Source: Phytophthora quininea
Lineage: Eukaryota; Oomycota; Peronosporomycetes; Peronosporales; Peronosporaceae
Direction of reading: 5' to 3'
Assembly: GCA_011947345.1 (NCBI GenBank)
Contig: JAAVTG010000675.1
Location: 248,001-312,000 of the forward strand
Length of the DNA: 64,000 nucleotides
In this document: positions 47,110 to 56,369 of the stretch, one piece after another
How positions within the stretch are numbered: position 1 is the first letter of the stretch
Layout of the letters: each line of letters opens with the position of its first letter
The notes under the pieces: generated by a model
Seen by the model: the letters and a program-made list of their open reading frames with translations, nothing else
The model's database searches: none
What the model was told of the DNA's origin: nothing
Made by a program: the position numbers and the translations under genes

Positions 47110-47391
47110 ATGCAACAAGCAGTCAACGACGACAACCCGGACTCGATCTTGGCACGCGTAGACGAATTTCGTCGTCGTTTCAACCCACGACTTCTGCTCA
47201 CTTGCCTAAGGGCGGTATTTGAGCATAAGACTAGACCACATGCATGCTCATGTGGGCGACCTGCTGTGGGCAAGTTGGCGTGGCGTCGTCATTACGGACG
47301 CCCATGTAGCACGGTCAACTGTAAACCACGAGAACTTTTGTCCGGTCGTGTGGTTTGGCATCGTGTGAGTTTGAAATCCAATCCTACATAG
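47110..47391 (+). CDS. unrecognised 93-residue ORF
   Basis: ATG 47110 opens a short basic protein with LARVDEFRRRFNP, a CSCGRP pair and CSTVNC, which could bind a metal. A GTGAGT donor-like sequence near 47364 may mean that this is a first exon. Nothing recognisable follows. A minus ORF overlaps it. Confidence 0.25.
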   Translation: MQQAVNDDNPDSILARVDEFRRRFNPRLLLTCLRAVFEHKTRPHACSCGRPAVGKLAWRRHYGRPCSTVNCKPRELLSGRVVWHRVSLKSNPT

Positions 47392-48003
47392 CCAAATCAG
47401 AAACTCCATAGCAAAGATAGCAACTTCAACTTCGAATCGAGCTCTTGTTGCCGAGCTTGGTATGTCTTGAGCAGAACGAGATGGATTTCGAGTGCTGTTT
47501 AATGCGTTTCGAGTGCAGTGTCCTTTATACTGCGCAGTATGCAAAAATTGGTGGGATTTCGACAGTGCATTTTCACAGATCGGATGAACGACCAGATTAT
47601 AATCACAAGTGACCCCGCAGGGTTCACCACTTTACGATTCGTCAATCAACACTGAGGCCAGCGACTTGACAACCGGAGCGGAGCGAAGGTATGTCAAGGG
47701 ACGGCGCGTAGGTCGGATGAATATGTCCAAGTAGTAGGTTCTATCTAATCTACGCAACTGTGTAGGCGAAGCGATTCGTTCACTAAGAAAGCCAAGGCAA
47801 AAACGCCAAAGGGGCCACTTGTGATAAGAATCCCCAAGTTCTATTTTTTGCATTCGAAAACCATCGATACAGTAACATACTTTGAAAACCTTTTGTCACC
47901 ATCGTTCTCGTTCAGCAGGCGTAGTAAGCTCGTTCCTCTTCATCGAGCAGAAGGTTTGCAGTGCTGGTCTGTTGTGTACGATTCCATAACTCCATGAAAA
48001 GTT
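47392..48003. other. intergenic, no supported feature
   Basis: About 600 bp with stops in all frames at short intervals. I see no repeat, tRNA-like fold or coding fragment. Confidence 0.5.
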
Positions 48004-48476
48004 TCACAGCGTCCACCACTGCAGGCAATGATCGTTAGCCACCATCCAACTGAGCATTGCATCTATATACTTACTACTGGCGCCTTGAACCTCCACAAGG
48101 TAGTCATCATTGGTAGTGTTCTCGACACCAAACACGGCGGCAGTCATAATGGTTCCTCCGCACGCAAGCAGCTCAATATCGGACGTGATAGTAATCAGGT
48201 TGTAGTGCGTGCTGCGGTGGCGAACCTCAACACCATCGTCAATCAGCATCTTCATGCACCGCTTCCCCTTGATGCAGCTCCATACCCAGCGCAGATCGAT
48301 GAGGACTCGAACCGTGTGGTCTCGTTGTTTAGCGGCGATCAGAGCCGACACCATATCGTGATCTGTGAAGGAAAGCCCCGCAACGTTGATGGTTTGTTGC
48401 GAGTCTCGTTGATGCGTTGCAATAGGGCTTCACGGGACGAGCGATTAGCGTCTTTGAAGACGACGCTCGAGCTCAT
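48004..48476 (-). CDS. phospholipase-D-like small protein, degenerate active site
   Basis: From ATG 48476: SSSVVFKDANRSSREALLQRINET, then (one frame over, one base missing near 48395) VAGLSFTDHDMVSALIAAK, VRVLIDLRW, LIDDGVEVRHRS, FGVENTTNDDYLVEVQG and a helical end. This is the order of blocks in one PLD domain, as in mitoPLD/Zucchini-type nucleases or cardiolipin hydrolases. The catalytic HxK..D is not intact: after the family position His-Tyr comes Asn instead of Lys, and the later Asp and the GSxN motif are altered, so activity is doubtful. The first 39 bases of the frame (48438-48476) lie inside the duplicated segment. Confidence 0.6.
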
Positions 48477-50182
48477 GAGAATGTGTAAACCTTAGGCCAT
48501 ACATGGTTGGCACGTCGCGAGTAATGCCTAGCACCGACGCCAGTGCCGTGAGGCTGCGTTTCGGGTCGAAACCCAGCTTCAGAATTTGCTCGCAATAACA
48601 TTGGGCTGGTTGTGGGGGCGACGTCCGATCCGCGGTCTTTGAATGGACGGGTCTCTCTTGAGGATCTTGTAGAGGTAGCCCTTGCAGATGTCGTATTTAT
48701 CCATCAGATGCACGACGATGCGGGGCGTCGGGATTGGCGTCGAACCCCGCGCACAAGCGCACTTACTGGCGCGCGTTCAGGACTGCCCGCTTCTTGCGCG
48801 TCTGGCTTGGCATGGCGATCTGGATCTGTGAAAAGTCGTGAAGAAAACCCTGTTAGACTACCTGGTAGCATGAGTTTTGGGTGATGGGTACTTGGTAGTC
48901 TTGTGGCTTTTCCAATTCCAGCATCGCATGCTACTGCGCTGCGGCAGTCTCCTGTCTGTGCGCCGCCCGCTCCGTACTCACTGCATGTCGTCCTCTCCTG
49001 CCTCCAAGGCCCCGTGGCGCTTCGGATCGGACACACTGCGCTGCTCCAGCGCCGCCGCCTTCAACCGCTTCTTGCAGAGCACCCGCTCCAGCCTTCAAGC
49101 CTCGCCTCCTCCTGCTTTCATCCACATCCTCATGGGCAACGAAGCTGCCGACGCCGACTCGATCGTGAGCTCCCTCAGCTACGCGTTCGTACGCAGCCAG
49201 CAGTACAGTGAGGCTCTCCACGTGCCCGTGCTGTCCATCCCCAGATCGGAGCTGGTGCTCCGCTGCGACGTCACTGCCTTGCTGCAGGAGCTGGGCATTG
49301 ACACGTCCTTGCTGCTGTTCGTGGACGAGTTCCCGTGGTCCATCGCCAGCAAACTGAGGGTGACGCTGCTGGACCACAACGCACTCAGCAACAAGCGCGT
49401 GCCTACGGAGAATCTGCAGGTGGTGGAGATCGTGGACCACCACTCGGATCTGGGCCACCACCAGGATGCGGAGGCTCGAGAAGTGGCTTTTGCCGACGGA
49501 AATGCGCTGGTGGCGTCCACTTGTACACTGGTAGCAGAGAGACTGGCGACGATGCCGCCGGGCAGTTCGCACGCACTGCTGTCGACGATGCTGCTGGGGG
49601 TCATTGCCCTCGACAGCATCAACTTCAACCCGAGCGCCAAGAAGGTCACGCCAAGGGATGTGGCGGCGGCTCCCGACTGGAAGAGACGGCGTTTGCCAAG
49701 AAGGAGGAGCTGTTTACGTGGCTGCAAGGAGAGAAGTTTAATCCAGAGCATTGGAAGAAGTTCACGCTGGAGAACAGTCTGCAAGTGGACTACAAGGAGT
49801 TTGACTTTAGAGCAGCCGATGGCTGCAGTAAGAAGGTGGGAATTAGTGCCGTACTGATTGATCTGGAGGCATTCGTTCTCAAGACGACAGACGCCGGTGC
49901 TCTGCGTGACGGACTGGCAACATATTGCCAGCAGAATGAGTTGACGTTCCTGATCGTGATGACGATGTTCATGACACCCGATGGCGAGCGACATCGCCAA
50001 TTGCTCTTTTTCCAGGAGGATGGTACCGACGTAAAGCACTGCGTGGAGTTCTTCAAGCAGGAAAAATCGCTGCAATTGGAAGCATTGCAACTACCAGAGA
50101 CGCACCGCGAGTTATGCATTATTGCCTTCAACCAGATGAACACGGCCGCGTCCAGGAAGCAGGTCGCGCCACTTGTCCAGAA
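48438..50182. repeat. segmental duplication, copy 2 (partner 11406-13154)
   Basis: Direct-orientation copy of the 11.4-kb segment. Differences include short indels (for example the GGGGG at 49597-49601 against GGGG in copy 1) and a few substitutions. The left border falls inside the PLD-like frame, which continues unbroken past it here but not in copy 1. This suggests that copy 2 keeps the original left flank. The minus-strand helix-turn-helix-like ORF (from 48812) is also present, with its own small indels. Confidence 0.9.
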
Positions 50183-50204
50183 AGCACTGGTAGCAAAATT
50201 ATGA
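48928..50204 (+). CDS. PRUNE-type DHH-family phosphohydrolase, copy 2
   Basis: Same protein as at 11901-13181. The first part (ATG 48928 to about 49672) is intact and includes the stretch scrambled in copy 1: VAFADGNALVASTCTLVAER and MLLGVIALDSINF. It then loses frame at about 49670, where CTCCCGACT stands for CTGCGCGACT in copy 1, and resumes in the next frame (LEETAFAKKEELF onward) to TGA at 50204. So each copy is readable where the other is broken. After 50182 its last residues (ALVAKL) differ from copy 1. Role as described for copy 1. Confidence 0.8.
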
Positions 50205-50333
50205 TTTAAACAAAGCAAGTCGCAGGCCACCGCATCGGAATGGCCACCGATACCTAGCGGGGTAGCCCAGGACTGCATGCCATTGACCATCAACGGGCAT
50301 GTTTATTGCAATAAATACGAGGTTCTGAATGAT

Positions 50334-51119
50334 CTACTCAAAGGCGAGGGTCACTCCACCGCTCGGCTGCTTCTTGATAAGCGCATTCGTACTGCTACGG
50401 ACACTTGCTTCCGCACTCTGCGGCTGGAAGTCGGCGAGTTCGCTGAACCACTTGACGACGGGGAAGTGACCGTTGTAAATGGCAAAGTCCACGGCGACGG
50501 TGGTGCAGCCTTCGGAGCGGTTCGCCCAGAGCCATTGCACCGTCGCCAAGTGCCCTCCAGCGGCACTGCTGTCCATTGCGCTGGTCGTGCAGCCTTCCGT
50601 TCGGTTCCCATGGAGCCACTTGACCACTTGCAGATGGCCGCCCGCTGCAGCACTATCCATGGCGTGTGGGGTGCACCCTTCGGTTCGGTTCTCATGGAGC
50701 CACTTGACAATCTCTAGGCGACCTCGGAAAGCTGCAGCGTCCATGACGTGCGTCGTCACCTTTACGTCGGGTCGGTGGGCCGTGAGGAATTTGATCACGT
50801 CGAGGAATCCTTCGGTCGCAGCGATCCGCATCGACCAGTCCAAGCCGTGATCGCTGATGTCGGCGTTGCGAGCACCCAAGCGCTTCAGGAGCGACATGTA
50901 TCCGCAGCAAGCAGCCTTTTGGACGGTCCATCGAACGGAGCAGTCCAAGAAGGACTCGATGAGCTCCGGCACCAGACCACCGGCGATCGGGCCACTTTGG
51001 TCGCGCACCACCACCTCCACACTCGTCATCCGCTCAAGCGCCATGGGCTTTGTCGCTGTTTGTCGTCGCTGGCAGGATCGGTTGTGCCTGCTTTCTGAAG
51101 GATGCACCACCTTTTTCAT
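50334..51119 (-). CDS. ankyrin-repeat protein, 261 aa
   Basis: Intact single frame from ATG 51119 (or ATG 51044, MALERM, which aligns better with the neighbouring paralogue's start) to the stop at 50334. N-terminal helical region (LVPELIESFLDCSVRWTVQKAA), then about five repeats with the consensus GHLQVVKWLHGNRTEGCTTSAMD. Paralogue of the gene at 51545-52330 in the same orientation, so a tandem pair. Likely a protein-binding scaffold; no targeting signal seen. Confidence 0.75.
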   Translation of the reverse strand: MKKVVHPSESRHNRSCQRRQTATKPMALERMTSVEVVVRDQSGPIAGGLVPELIESFLDCSVRWTVQKAACCGYMSLLKRLGARNADISDHGLDWSMRIAATEGFLDVIKFLTAHRPDVKVTTHVMDAAAFRGRLEIVKWLHENRTEGCTPHAMDSAAAGGHLQVVKWLHGNRTEGCTTSAMDSSAAGGHLATVQWLWANRSEGCTTVAVDFAIYNGHFPVVKWFSELADFQPQSAEASVRSSTNALIKKQPSGGVTLAFE

Positions 51120-51544
51120 GGATCTGAGCGGGGCATGCGAAGGTGTCTAACCTCGTATCACCCACACCATTTTCATGCGAAGCTGTCTGCACTATCAAGT
51201 GCCTCAGAATAGTCGTCACCTCGGCTCATTGTCACCTCCGCATCGATTGAGGTTTCAGTGACACATGCAGCAATTAGAGCTTGCTTCGCATCAAGCACAG
51301 CGGTACTTTGCATCACCAAATAAATGACCCCTTCAGACAATTACGATGTAGTTGGCTGTGAACCGAGCCATGCTTCTCCACCAGGTGTGGGTGATCTAGT
51401 TCGTGAGACACATGAACATGGTGAATGTGTTGTTGTTAAACTACGTGGTTCATTATTACTTATGGATCCGCTCGAACCGTTCGCTTCCAGCTCGTCGATG
51501 CAGCAACTCAATAATACGTCAAAGGTGGCGGTGCTGTTGTGGTC
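51120..51544. other. spacer between tandem ankyrin genes
   Basis: About 425 bp without a supportable gene. It should contain the promoter of the first ankyrin gene and the 3' end of the second (both minus strand). Confidence 0.45.
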
Positions 51545-52330
51545 TTACTGTCGCTGTCGGCACATGACGCCCATGCTCATTCGCCGCGGAAGACTCGGTG
51601 GCGCGTCAAGCAGGTTCGCGCTCAGTCGTCGCTCTCGTGGGGTCCACCGCGACGACGACCGTCTCTTGGAAGCGTTGCTGTACGACGCTTCATCGTCGCC
51701 GTCGACCTGCTTGGCGCGCTGCTCGTTCAACCAACGCAGAATCTCAATATGGCCGTTGAGCAGCGCAAAGTTGGAGGCGACGGTGGTGAAGCCTTCGGTG
51801 CGGTTGGCGGCGAGCCACTGCACCGTCGTGAGGTGGCCTCCGCGGCGGCGCTATCCATGGCCGCCGAGGTGCAGCCCTCGTCTCGGTTCTCATGCAGCCA
51901 TTGCACCACGTCCAAACGGCCATAGGCGGCGGCGCTGTCCATGGCGGCCGTCGTGCAGCCTTCGTCGCGGTAGTGGTGGAGCCACTTGATGACGTGCAGG
52001 TGGCCCCGGAGCGCCGCCGAGTCCATGACGCGCGTCGAGCACTCCATGTCGGGCTGGTAGGCGGTCAGCCACTTGACGATGCGCAGGTCGCCGCGGTCGG
52101 CCGCCGTGCGCAGCGCCCAGTCCAGCTCTCGGGGCGTGATCGGCGCCTCGCGTTTGCTCAGACGGTCGAGCAGCGTCAAGTGGCCGGCGCAGGCAGCGCG
52201 TTCGACCGTCCACTTTCGGGACGCGTCCAGGTACTCGCTCGTCAGCTCTGCAATGTGCGGACACCCGGCCAGCGCGTCCTGCTCGCGCAGCACGATGTCG
52301 ACGGCGGCGAACACTTGCGTTCTCTGCATG
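51545..52330 (-). CDS. ankyrin-repeat protein, tandem paralogue
   Basis: ATG 52330 (MQRTQVFAAVDIVL) begins where homology with the neighbour begins; the open frame running further upstream is antisense to another gene and is ignored. Repeats include GDLRIVKWLTAYQPD, GHLHVIKWLHHYRDEGCTT and GRLDVVQWLHENRDEGCTS. At about 51840, in a GC-rich run, the frame is lost by one base and resumes in the ORF 51823-51545 (QWLAANRTEGFTT, GHIEILRWLNEQ). An Arg/Ser-rich tail follows. Confidence 0.7.
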
Positions 52331-52984
52331 GCTGCTGGGGAGGCGAGGAAATATCGAACTGAGGTGTCGGCCGCACGGCTCGATTCGAAATGCCGACCGA
52401 GGGCGTCTGCGGCGGAGCTGCAGGCAACGGCCGTTCCCTGACGTACGCAACGCCCTCTCGGCCGAGCGGTTGCCGTGCTCGAGATAACTTGGCGGCGACA
52501 TTCTGCGAGCAGACGACAACCAGCGCGAGTCGAGCTGGAGCTCAAGGTGACGATGCTCTCCATCTGGACGCATTCGTTTTCGGAGTCGCCTGTGGTGATG
52601 ACGAGCAGTGTTGGTGGCGTCGACAAGCAATTTTGGTGGGCAAAACGATCGCGGTCGGCAACGGCGAGGACGCGGGGCGAAGGGGTCGCATGCTTGTCAA
52701 CGCAGGAGTTTGCTTTGCTTCGAGAAGGCATGCAAGACGGACAAGCACTGCATTTGCTGTAAAAACACGCATTTACTAGAACCCCATGTTGAAGTTTTAT
52801 CCTTTTGCTGACACCCTGTCTGCTGCATCGCATGCATACAAACAAACGCATACACAGGAGGATAGATGACAAATCTCGTCGCAATACAGCCAAAAGTCGT
52901 AGTATCCGCTGCAAATTCATTATCAAAAGTGCAGCACAGAAGCCAAGCAGCGCAAGTATCCAAGCAGCGAAACCACCATCCGCC

Positions 52985-53182
52985 ATGCCGCAGAGCCGCG
53001 AACTCGCCAATAAGAAGAACGACCACAAGGACCGCCAGTCGCGCGGCCCCATGGGCGTGGCCCCCGGCGCCAAGAAGGGCGGCGCCGGCGCCCACAACTG
53101 GGGCGTCTCCACTGCCGAAGAGCCAGCCATCGTGGCCGTGGACCGCAATGACCCCAACTACGACAGCTCCGAGGAGAACTGA
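52985..53182 (+). CDS. small basic protein with KKGGAGAHNWG motif, 65 aa
   Basis: ATG 52985 to TGA 53182. The sequence is charged and probably disordered: KKNDHKDRQSRGPMG, then KKGGAGAHNWG, then an acidic end (DRNDPNYDSSEEN). The Gly-rich turn followed by WG resembles the short motif seen near the N-termini of PDCD4-type and Stm1/SERBP-type translation-associated proteins, so a role in translation is a guess from motif similarity only. Whole short gene, intact, no intron. Confidence 0.6.
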   Translation: MPQSRELANKKNDHKDRQSRGPMGVAPGAKKGGAGAHNWGVSTAEEPAIVAVDRNDPNYDSSEEN

Positions 53183-53471
53183 GCGGGCACGGGGCCCAAG
53201 AGAGAAAGGGAAGATCCATGTCGACGGAAGGAAGAAGGAGGAAAAGCAGTGACGTACTGAAGGGGAGTCGAATCGGACCCCATGAACGAGAGAAAGAGAT
53301 AATTTAAACCCATATAAACAAGCAATGCGTACACTACCATCACAAGTGCTTGTCTTGCAGCTACACATCGGCCTCAAGAAGGGAGTGTAGTGTGGTGTGG
53401 TGATCTTCTTCTTCTTGTCAAAAATGTACCCATGTACCCTATCTGGTACCAATTTCCGCCACCAGCCAACC

Positions 53472-54588
53472 ATGGCGATGCCTTCCGCCGAGGTGAACGC
53501 TGCGTCTGTGGGTGTGATCCCCAACCGCATGTGGCAGAGCCCCGAGCTGATCCAGGAAGGCTCTCTGGTGATCCTCTTCGAGACGCACAACTCGTTGAGC
53601 TATTGCTATGCCCAGAGAGACGCCATCTACCAGAACCGCCATGGCGCCTTCTACCACAACGACATGATCGGCCAGCGCTTCGGCTCCAAGATCATCAGCC
53701 GCAAGAAAAGCGCCAGAGGCTACCTCATCCTGCTGGCGCCCACGCCCGAGCTCTGGAGCAGGGCGCTGCGCCACCGCACGCAGATCGTCTTTACGCTGGA
53801 CGCCAGCGCCATCACCTTCGCGGCTGCGCTGCGCTCTGGCTCGCGCGTTGTCGAGTCCGGCACGGGCAGTGGGGCGCTCACGACCTCTTTGCCCGCACGG
53901 TGGCGCCCCACGGTCACGTGTTCACCTTCGAGTTCAATGCGCACCGAGCCGAGATCGCCAGGGAGGAATTCAAGAGGAACGGGCTGGAGAGCGTCATCAC
54001 GGTGGACTGCAGAGACGCCTGCGAGCAGGGCTTCCCGACGGAGCTGGAGGGCACCATTGATATGGTCTTTCTGGACCTGCCCAGTCCGTGGAAAGCCATT
54101 GGCCATGCCACCAAGATGCTCAAGCAGGGAGGCTTTTTGCGTCCTACTCGCCGTGTATCGAACAGGTGCAAAAGACTTGTGATGCGCTACGGAGTGCCAA
54201 CTTTGAGTGTGAGTGAGAAGGAGTGAGTTGCTGGGTTTTGTTTGGAGAGGTTTGCTGATGTTCTTGCGGTGCTGACAGTGATCCGGACGATTGAGACGCG
54301 ACTGGTGCCTTACAACTCGCGGCTGATTGACTTGCCCGTGCCGGACTTTGGCTTCGGCAAGAAGCAAAAGATCACGACAAGTGCACAGACAACGGCTGAA
54401 GACAAGCAGCCTGGGAGGGGTCTGCTGTTGACAAGACGGGAGAAACTAATGGCCAACAGAAGAAGACTTCCGGACGCAAGCGAAAGTACGTGCCCGGCGG
54501 CAGTGGCGACCACATTGTGGCGAAGAAGGATGACGAGATCCGCGGCCACACCGCGTACCTCACGTTTGCCACCAAGTTTTTCGAGTAG
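53472..54588 (+). CDS. TRMT61A: tRNA (adenine-58-N1)-methyltransferase catalytic subunit
   Basis: Makes m1A58 in the T-loop of tRNA, normally in complex with TRM6. ATG 53472. N-terminal barrel region (GSLVILFETHNSL, GAFYHNDMIGQRFGSK), then the SAM fold: VVESGTGSGALTTS (motif I), VFTFEFNAHRAE, and the catalytic-loop block VFLDLPSPWKAIGHA. A 70-nt intron (54209-54278, GTGAGT..ACAG) lies before IRTIETRLVPYNS. The C-terminus runs through HIVAKKDDEIRGHTAYLTFA to TAG at 54588. One base is missing in each of three runs: TTT near 53886, TTTTT near 54134, GGGG near 54417. Nuclear location is from the family. Confidence 0.92.
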
Positions 54589-54662
54589 AGTGGCCGGCTA
54601 GAAGATAGATAAGCTATACAAGAATGCATTTTTGCAGTCATCACAACACGATTTCAACTAAT

Positions 54663-56282
54663 TCATCCCCAGCGGAAGTAGCCGAGTATGTCCTTCAGCA
54701 TGATCTCCCACCCCAGCGCGATGACCACCTGAAACACCAGAATCCAAATAATAATCCACTCGAGCTTGGCGCCTTGGTGCTGTGTCAGCTGCTGGTTGAG
54801 GACGCCCACCCTGCCGAGTGCAACAGCAATTAGCTACAACTTTTTTCAATCAAATGGCTGTAGTACCGAACGTACAAGTCGCGAAGGATGCTGAGGCGCT
54901 TGTTGAGTATACTGACGCGGTTGGCCACCTCCTGGTACTTGAGCATCTTCTCGTACAGGTTCTTGAAGTCGTCATTGTCTGTGGATTTTAAAAATACTCG
55001 GGTTCGTCCAGGATGTTCGAGTGAATGTTGACGTCCGCGAGCTCAATGAAGAGCTGGCCGATGAGCTTTGAAGTATCGTCCTGTGAGTACTGGATGGACC
55101 CGACCGTTGCAAGACTGGACGGAATGTGCTTCGTCGAGCGGATGCGGTCCTCCACTCGAGTCTCGAAGACTCCCAACGTAGCCGATTGTGCCATCGCAAA
55201 CGACAGCGCCATTTTTCAGCCACAGTTGTCGAGGAGAGAGTGATGGCGTCTTTCGCGATGCAGCTTTCATCGCCGTAGCTAAACTCCATGTCCGCCGTAT
55301 CGACTTGGTCCATGCGTCCGGATGAGAACGGAGACAGCATCATCAACTGCCGAGCCTCTTCCTCCCGCGTCAGGCCCCAAAGATGCAGCAGCCCGAGCTA
55401 ACAAACAGAAGCGCCTTGTGAGTCAAATTACCTTTATGGAGCAGCATGGAGACGTACGAGAAGAAGAACGAGTGTTTCTGCAGAAGGGCTGCTGCTCGAT
55501 GCCGAGTTGTCGCCTCTTCCTCGTTAGTCGCAGCCGTGCTCTCAGCAACGCCAGGGATCAAGCTCGAGTGGAGAACTTCCAGAAACATTTCGCTCTTCCA
55601 GCCTGAAAGCGCAAAGTTCGGCGATGCCGCTGGCGTTGAAGTGGTCGCAGGCACACTGCCATAGTTTCCCACCTCAGCACGTCGAACTTCCCGCCCATTT
55701 GTCCAGCCATTTGAGCAATTTGAACAGCGCGATCTGCCCGCAAGTGCAGTAGGCAGAGACGCGCCTCTTCTCGGCGTGCGTCGGTGGCAATGGCGGCTTG
55801 AAAATATGAATCATGGCCAATTGCTCGTCGTAGTCCGACGCGTGGGCGCGCCATCTTCTCCCGCTGGGACGACGCGGCAGCGCCTTGGACGGGACCATGG
55901 CACTCATGCGGTGCATCTTCACAGCACACAAGTCAGTCCCCATAACATGACAGCTTGTTTGTCCTCACCACTCGGTCTTTGGCTTGCAGACCAGTCCAGC
56001 GAACTTTGCCCTCCGGGAACCCGACAGCTCGCACAGGGATGACGCTGTCGGAAGGCTCGACGACTTTCTGCTGCAGAAGCGGAAGCGGTCGAACAGTTAT
56101 TGTCGGGGAGGAGGGTCTTCGTCGTCGACGGCCTCGCTACTGTCATCGTCCCCGTCGTTCGGATCTTCTACTGGAACCGGTTGCAGTACTGCCATGGGGC
56201 TTCTCTTGTGTCGAGTGCGACGGCGGCGGCGAGCAGGCTTGGAGATACCGGCCGAGATCTCGATGGACGGCGTCCCCTCCAT
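54663..56282 (-). CDS. RMD1/RMND1-family (DUF155) membrane protein
   Basis: ATG 56282 (MEGTPSIEIS) starts a basic N-terminus. After an intron at 55917-55968 come KRRVSAYCTCGQIALFKL, a variable region, KHSFFFSY, a second intron (about 55398-55455), LHLWGLTREEEA, MEFSYGDES, AKDAITLSS, MAQSATLGVFETRVEDRI, LIGQLFIELADVNIHSNILDEPEYF, YEKMLKYQEVANRVSILNKRL, a third intron near 54825-54885, and a C-terminal membrane helix IIIWILVFQVVIALGW. This is the full DUF155 pattern (yeast Rmd1/Rmd8, animal RMND1), associated with organelle membranes. Five single bases appear missing, including the runs at plus 55212-55216 and 54990-54994. The precise function is unsettled in the family. Confidence 0.85.
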
Positions 56283-56369
56283 TTAAACGGTCGCAAATGT
56301 AGAGCGCAGACGTGGAACTATCACAGATTTGATCACTCTAGCAACACTCGACGGCAACCAAGCACATGT

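Noticed and set aside
51727..53157. 476-codon minus ORF
   Set aside because: Its 5' half is antisense to the small basic protein at 52985-53182; homology to the ankyrin family starts only at ATG 52330.
53260..53275. GGGGAGTCGAA matching the MITE end
   Set aside because: A single end without TA flank or partner nearby; most likely coincidence.
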